Of a DNA stretch of 5,468 nt, positions 5,354 to 5,468 are shown in pieces (position 1 is the stretch's first letter; each line of letters begins with the position of its first letter). The notes under the pieces were generated by a model that was not told the DNA's origin, searched no databases, and was given only the letters and a program-made list of their open reading frames with translations. Source of the stretch: CAYFZR01 sp046760505 [NCBI: Candidatus Hydrothermarchaeota archaeon] (GTDB lineage Archaea; CAYFZR01); assembly GCA_046760505.1 (NCBI GenBank), contig JBHIEG010000066.1, forward strand, positions 1-5,468, given 5' to 3'. The translations under genes were made by a program, and so were the position numbers.

Positions 5354-5426
5354 GCCGCCGTAGCTTAGTTGGTGGAGCGGCTGACTCGTAATCAGCAGGT
5401 CGTGGGTTCAAATCCCACCGGCGGCT
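5354..5426 (+). tRNA. tRNA-Thr (anticodon CGT, codon ACG)
   Basis: A complete 73-base cloverleaf can be drawn. The acceptor stem GCCGCCG (5354-5360) pairs with CGGCGGC (5419-5425), with T at 5426 as discriminator. The D arm is GCTT/GAGC-type (5363-5366 with 5375-5378) and contains TAGCTTAGTTGG. The anticodon stem GCTGA/TCAGC (5380-5384, 5392-5396) encloses loop CTCGTAA, with anticodon CGT at 5387-5389. The T arm GTGGG/CCCAC (5402-5406, 5414-5418) encloses TTCAAAT. All stems are paired with one G-U in the D stem. There is no intron and no encoded CCA. U73 is the usual discriminator of archaeal tRNA-Thr. It would decode ACG. Confidence 0.96.
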
Positions 5427-5438
5427 TATTTTCATTTC
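5426..5438 (+). terminator. T-rich transcription terminator after tRNA-Thr
   Basis: TTATTTTCATTTC follows the tRNA directly. Archaeal RNA polymerase terminates on such T-runs without needing a hairpin. The remaining bases to 5468 show no gene I can support. Confidence 0.35.
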
Positions 5439-5468
5439 AAACCGAGAATTTAAGGATCAGTACTCCCT

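Overview
The window looks archaeal. Supporting signs are Shine-Dalgarno motifs of the GGTG/GAGGTG type, AT-rich TATA-like boxes about 25-35 bases ahead of several starts, ATG/GTG/TTG start use, Lys/Glu-rich proteins with Arg written mostly as AGA/AGG, and a tRNA-Thr with a U discriminator and no encoded CCA. I estimate GC by eye in the high thirties to about 40%. I cannot name the genus; a euryarchaeon, perhaps thermophilic, is a guess.

Layout. On the minus strand at the left edge, 1-45 holds the first 15 codons of a gene running off the window. Its product starts like the short archaeal antitoxins of the VapB type. Also on the minus strand, 124-2235 encodes a 703-residue two-domain oxidoreductase: an MDR (medium-chain dehydrogenase) half fused to a Gfo/Idh/MocA half, as found in surface-polysaccharide loci. 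Across a 217-base divergent intergenic region, 2453-3586 encodes a family 4 glycosyltransferase on the plus strand. These two form the edge of what is probably a sugar-nucleotide/glycan biosynthesis region.

After a 184-base gap comes a toxin-antitoxin operon on the plus strand. It has a HepT-type HEPN ribonuclease (3771-4199, probable TTG start) and a MntA-type nucleotidyltransferase (4196-4609), overlapping by ATGA. Immediately downstream, 4603-4936 is the debris of an unrecognised protein of about 105 residues. It is broken by two frameshifts, and the first is fully explained by an 11-base tandem duplication. Then come a small GNAT acetyltransferase (5018-5347) and tRNA-Thr(CGT) (5354-5426). 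The tRNA probably has its own promoter inside the acetyltransferase gene; that box shares a 12-base sequence with the acetyltransferase's own promoter.

How the genes fit: the glycan enzymes are flanked on both sides by toxin-antitoxin genes (a VapB-like fragment and HepT/MntA) and by a decayed gene. This is typical of variable accessory sequence next to a tRNA. I found no intact transposase, CRISPR array or clearly novel system. The best candidate for something undescribed is the unknown reading frame rebuilt from the pseudogene beside hepT/mntA.
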